A DNA stretch of 8,219 nt, taken from Clostridiales bacterium (GTDB lineage: Bacteria > Bacillota_A > Clostridia > Lachnospirales > Lachnospiraceae). Positions 6,051 to 8,219 of the stretch are shown here, piece by piece; the stretch's first letter is position 1; every line of letters starts with the position of its first letter. Where the stretch lies: NCBI GenBank assembly GCA_030154385.1, contig JASKJZ010000097.1, positions 1 through 8,219 of the forward strand, in the 5' to 3' direction. The notes below the pieces were generated by a model. That model worked only from the letters and a program-made list of their open reading frames with translations. It searched no databases and had not been told where the DNA came from. Position numbers and translations under genes: made by a program.

Positions 6051-6062
6051 ATGATCATTTGA
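6036..6062 (-). promoter_or_regulatory. 16-bp palindrome and ATTTGA half-sites at the -35 region
   Basis: TCAAATGATCATTTGA (6047-6062) is a perfect 16-bp palindrome that includes the start of the -35 hexamer. A further ATTTGA half-site at 6036-6041 lies 21 bases (two helical turns) from the one at 6057-6062 and is inverted relative to TCAAAT at 6047-6052. Symmetry and location suggest an operator for a dimeric regulator, which need not be the one using the +1 palindrome. The identity of the protein is unknown. Confidence 0.45.
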
Positions 6063-6065
6063 ATG

Positions 6066-6106
6066 AAAAAGACACCTAGTCTTACTCCTTGGGAGTAAGA
6101 TAGGTG
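6066..6106 (-). terminator. Rho-independent terminator of the ketopantoate-reductase gene, overlapping its last codons
   Basis: Read on the - strand, CACCTATCTTACTCC (6106-6092) pairs with GGAGTAAG-AC-TAGGTG (6088-6073) with one bulged base and a 3-base loop (CAA). TC and then TTTTT (6070-6066) follow. The stem begins within the last seven sense codons and contains the TAA stop (6084-6082). The terminator ends about 16 bases before the -35 box of the next operon, keeping the two transcription units separate in very little space. Confidence 0.88.
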
Positions 6107-7011
6107 CCTTCTACGGCATGTATTAAGTCAACAACGAGGGAATTACAAGGGGTTGCCACGCCGTAAAGCTTTGCCTGTTCTACAATGGCTCCATTTAGCT
6201 TGTCAATTTCGGTGCGGACCTTTTTCTTTCGGTCTTGGTACATCGAAGAGTAACCTTCCCCAGCGGTTATGCAGACATGGCGAACCGTGTCCATGACCTC
6301 TCGCCGGTCAAAGTAGGTGCCGTCTTCCTCTGCTACACTGATTGCTTCATAAACAATTCGCTTTGCAAAATCCCAAGCATGCTTGTTTTCAATGACGTAG
6401 CCAATTTTGGTTTCTAAAAGTGCGGTGAGTGTGTTTATCGATATATTTACAAAAAGCTTGCTCCAGATAATCCGCTGGATGTCGTTTGAGATCTCTGAAT
6501 TAAGCCCGGCCTCTTGTAAAATAGAAGCAATGCGCTCTATATTTGAGTGGTCTTCTGCCGTGGACATCGAACCTATCGTAGTCATGCCCCAGCCTGTATG
6601 ATGAATCTTTCCAGGAGCGAGGGTTACACAGTTATGCTTCGAGGTACCAATGATTACGTGATTTTTATCAACAAAGTGCATGATATCGCGGTCGTTGCCC
6701 GCTCCGTTTTGAAGCGTCATAACAATCGTATGAGGATCAATCAGCGATTGTGAGGTTTCTACCGCACGGTAGGTATCAATTGATTTTACAAAAACAATGA
6801 CTAAATCTACGGCACCAATGTCGGTTCCAGAGGGAAAGGCTTTGACCGGATAGGTTGTTTCGATGTTGTCTTCTCGTAAGATCAGGCCGTTTTGATTAAT
6901 TGCCTCAACCTGAGGAAGATAAGAATCGAACAGCGATACCTCGTGATACTTGGACAAATAGGCTCCGTATAAACATCCCATGGCACCAGCCCCGATGATT
7001 GCAATTTTCAT
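6082..7011 (-). CDS. panE: 2-dehydropantoate 2-reductase (ketopantoate reductase) family protein
   Basis: A 309-residue cytoplasmic NADPH-dependent oxidoreductase, the usual size for ketopantoate reductase, which converts 2-dehydropantoate to pantoate on the way to pantothenate and coenzyme A. The N-terminal Rossmann domain begins with GAGAMGCLYGAYL (7-19). LQNGAGN (100-106) carries the conserved Asn of the substrate pocket. The C-terminal helical domain has the general-acid lysine in WSKLFVN (K185), and the SSMYQD, RTEIDKLNG (E268) and TPCN motifs diagnostic of ApbA/PanE C-terminal domains. The ATG has a strong AAGGAGG RBS 8 bases upstream. It is monocistronic, ended by its own terminator, with no panB/panC neighbour. 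Clostridia often carry several PanE-like paralogues with other 2-oxoacid substrates, so the pantoate assignment is by family rather than context. Confidence 0.87.
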   Translation of the reverse strand: MKIAIIGAGAMGCLYGAYLSKYHEVSLFDSYLPQVEAINQNGLILREDNIETTYPVKAFPSGTDIGAVDLVIVFVKSIDTYRAVETSQSLIDPHTIVMTLQNGAGNDRDIMHFVDKNHVIIGTSKHNCVTLAPGKIHHTGWGMTTIGSMSTAEDHSNIERIASILQEAGLNSEISNDIQRIIWSKLFVNISINTLTALLETKIGYVIENKHAWDFAKRIVYEAISVAEEDGTYFDRREVMDTVRHVCITAGEGYSSMYQDRKKKVRTEIDKLNGAIVEQAKLYGVATPCNSLVVDLIHAVEGTYLTPKE

Positions 7012-7043
7012 ATGAAAAACCTCCTTCTTGCATCAATTAATTC

Positions 7044-7079
7044 AGTATAGTACAATTAGGAAAATAAGTATAGTTCAAT
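7044..7079. repeat. 13-bp direct repeat in the divergent intergenic region
   Basis: AGTATAGTACAAT (7044-7056) recurs as AGTATAGTTCAAT (7067-7079) with one mismatch. The copies are 23 bases apart start to start, between the divergent panE-like gene and the exported-protein gene. Each copy carries TATACT on the - strand, which could serve as a -10 for panE, but neither has a convincing -35 at 16-18 bases. The pair could be tandem binding sites for a regulator of one or both genes. Confidence 0.45.
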
Positions 7080-7137
7080 ATTGTATTCTTTAAAGTGAAA
7101 ACAATTCAACGATATCTTATGAGTAAATTTTTATAAT

Positions 7138-7144
7138 AGGGGAG
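7138..7144 (+). promoter_or_regulatory. RBS deciding the start of the exported-protein gene
   Basis: AGGGGAG lies 2 bases before an ATG at 7147 and 8 bases before an in-frame ATG at 7153. The 8-base spacing and the better signal-peptide start (MKKTKM) favour 7153. A TATAAT at 7132-7137 touches this RBS and is too close to act as its -10 box unless the transcript is nearly leaderless. Confidence 0.6.
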
Positions 7145-7152
7145 AAATGAGA

Positions 7153-8219
7153 ATGAAGAAAACAAAGATGATTGGTGTTTTATGTATGATGTTGGTCATG
7201 TGGTTAGGATGTACCAAGGATGCCTCGGCCGCTGCGAACGTAGATACAGCTTGTATTTTCGATGAAAAGATCATAGAATTGCCAAGTGCTCTTGGAGCAG
7301 TATCGGACATGCAGATTGCAAAAGGGAGAATCTGTTTACGAAGTGAAGATGGTAAAATGCTATATGCAGGGACTCTCGATGGAAGTAAGGTAAAAAAGGT
7401 ATTTTCGGATAAGGACAGCGTCAAGGACTATTTCCGAGTTTTTACACTGGATCAGAAGGGAAATTTGTATCTTTTGAAGCATAAAAGCGATGAAAAAAAG
7501 GGGATAATAGAGGAGTATGTCGAAAAACGGGATAAAACAGGGAAACTAGTAGCCACAATTAAACTGGGGAGAAAATATGAGGAAAAAAGAAGCATTGATT
7601 TTGATGCATATGGTATCTTAGTCGATAAAAATAATAAAATATATGTTTTCTCAAGGCATGGTATTCATGTATACGATTCCCGTGGATCCGAGTACAAAGG
7701 TGAAGGGGTCGAAGTGTTCCTCAATCCGTTTAATCGCGCTTTTTTTTCTAAGGATGGAAAAATCATCATTCTTTTCCAATCCTTTGAAGAATTAATTGGG
7801 ACAACATATAGAGTGTATAATCCCCAAAAGGGGACTGTTTCCAAATCAAGAAAAATGGCAGTCGGAGAAATGGCGGGACAGTCAATGAGTTATGATAGGG
7901 GTTTTGATTTTTATACCAATACAAAGACTTCTTTATATGGATACAGTCACAAAAGTGGTGAGAAAACAGAATTGATTAATTGGATTGATTCAGGGATTGA
8001 TGAATGGATTTATCCAGGGCTGATAGCGCGTGTATCGGACGAAACATTGATTGCGATTACTTACCAATACAATGAAAAGGAAGGCAAGGATTGTTCGAAA
8101 CTATGTATTTTTTCGAGAAGAGATGCTGGTGAGATAAAGAAGAAAAAGGTAATCACAATGGTTGCAAATTCCAATCAGTTTGAATTGGTTAAAAATATAA
8201 TGGATTTTAATCGAACGAA
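7153..8219 (+). CDS. Exported beta-propeller-like protein leading into a solute-binding domain, truncated at window end
   Basis: The frame stays open for 355 codons to the window edge, so the 3' end is missing. The N-terminus is a secretion signal: MKKTKM, then a hydrophobic stretch to residue 19. Cleavage is either lipoprotein-type at C20 (WLGC, an imperfect lipobox because of W at -3) or by signal peptidase I after ASA (24-26). Residues 50-325 contain about six loosely repeated blade-like units of the form (D)xxGxLYL...Y/DxxGK, at about 58-75, 100-131, 158-178, 199-220, 251-268 and 294-320. This suggests a beta-propeller. The last visible residues (333-355) read KVITMVANSNQFELVKNI (from 332) then MDFNRT. 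They resemble the first strand and helix of extracellular solute-binding domains, where a DFNRTN-type phrase is common in Lachnospiraceae proteins as I recall them. A cell-surface sensor or binding role is inference. No partner genes are visible. Confidence 0.72.
   Translation, partial: MKKTKMIGVLCMMLVMWLGCTKDASAAANVDTACIFDEKIIELPSALGAVSDMQIAKGRICLRSEDGKMLYAGTLDGSKVKKVFSDKDSVKDYFRVFTLDQKGNLYLLKHKSDEKKGIIEEYVEKRDKTGKLVATIKLGRKYEEKRSIDFDAYGILVDKNNKIYVFSRHGIHVYDSRGSEYKGEGVEVFLNPFNRAFFSKDGKIIILFQSFEELIGTTYRVYNPQKGTVSKSRKMAVGEMAGQSMSYDRGFDFYTNTKTSLYGYSHKSGEKTELINWIDSGIDEWIYPGLIARVSDETLIAITYQYNEKEGKDCSKLCIFSRRDAGEIKKKKVITMVANSNQFELVKNIMDFNRT

Noticed and set aside
7096..7113. TGAAAAC...CGAT as an ECF promoter for the exported-protein gene
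   Set aside because: The -10-like CGAT is only about 8 bases from the -35-like element, far short of the 16-17 needed.
7132..7137. Perfect TATAAT as the -10 box for the exported-protein gene
   Set aside because: It abuts the RBS, so the start site would fall within or after the RBS, and no -35 box lies 16-18 bases upstream. It may be simple AT-rich sequence.
7131..7424. A 97-codon - strand frame near the exported-protein gene
   Set aside because: It lies antisense to the signal peptide and start of a 355-codon open frame with its own RBS, and shows no independent support.
1..8219. Search for CRISPR repeats, tRNA/rRNA genes, transposases, phage or toxin-antitoxin genes
   Set aside because: None seen. 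Nearly all sequence is accounted for by recognisable genes and short intergenic regions.

Overview
The window looks like low-GC Gram-positive DNA, most likely an anaerobic Clostridia (Lachnospiraceae-like) genome. The evidence is AT-rich intergenic DNA, strong AGGAGG-type ribosome binding sites, a zf-HC2 anti-sigma with the Firmicutes-type DLLPLY N-terminus, a lipoprotein-anchored solute receptor, and an exported protein of a style I associate with Lachnospiraceae. Genus-level placement is inference. The first 16 bases match the 3' end of an Illumina TruSeq read-2 adapter, so the left edge is an assembly/contig end and not genomic sequence.

Layout from left to right: (1) the C-terminal part of a GH1 beta-glucosidase/6-phospho-beta-glucosidase on the + strand, converging on and overlapping by 20 bp (2) an ECF sigma factor / multi-pass zinc-finger anti-sigma pair on the - strand, with an ATGA overlap and a good ECF-type promoter in front of it; (3) a four-gene - strand operon for a FhuD/FecCD-type iron-siderophore ABC importer (lipoprotein receptor, two permeases, ATPase). 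Its genes are all joined by ATGA overlaps. It is preceded by a strong sigma-A promoter embedded in several palindromes, including one Fur-like box; (4) a single - strand ketopantoate-reductase family gene whose terminator hairpin begins inside its last codons; (5) a + strand exported protein running off the right edge, with a beta-propeller-like N-terminal part followed by what looks like the start of an extracellular solute-binding domain.

How they work together: the importer would capture an Fe(III)-chelate at the cell surface and pump it in, probably under iron control. The sigma/anti-sigma pair lies directly downstream of the importer in the same direction but has its own apparent autoregulatory promoter, so a functional link to iron is possible but unproven. 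The remaining genes are carbohydrate use, cofactor metabolism and a sensor/binding-type surface protein.

I see no CRISPR array, tRNA, rRNA, transposase, phage gene or clearly new defence-type system. The most unusual elements are regulatory: the ECF promoter, the palindrome cluster before the importer, and a pair of overlapping inverted repeats inside the first permease gene. The truncated propeller plus solute-binding protein at the right edge is also notable. No gene-free stretch exceeds about 150 bases.
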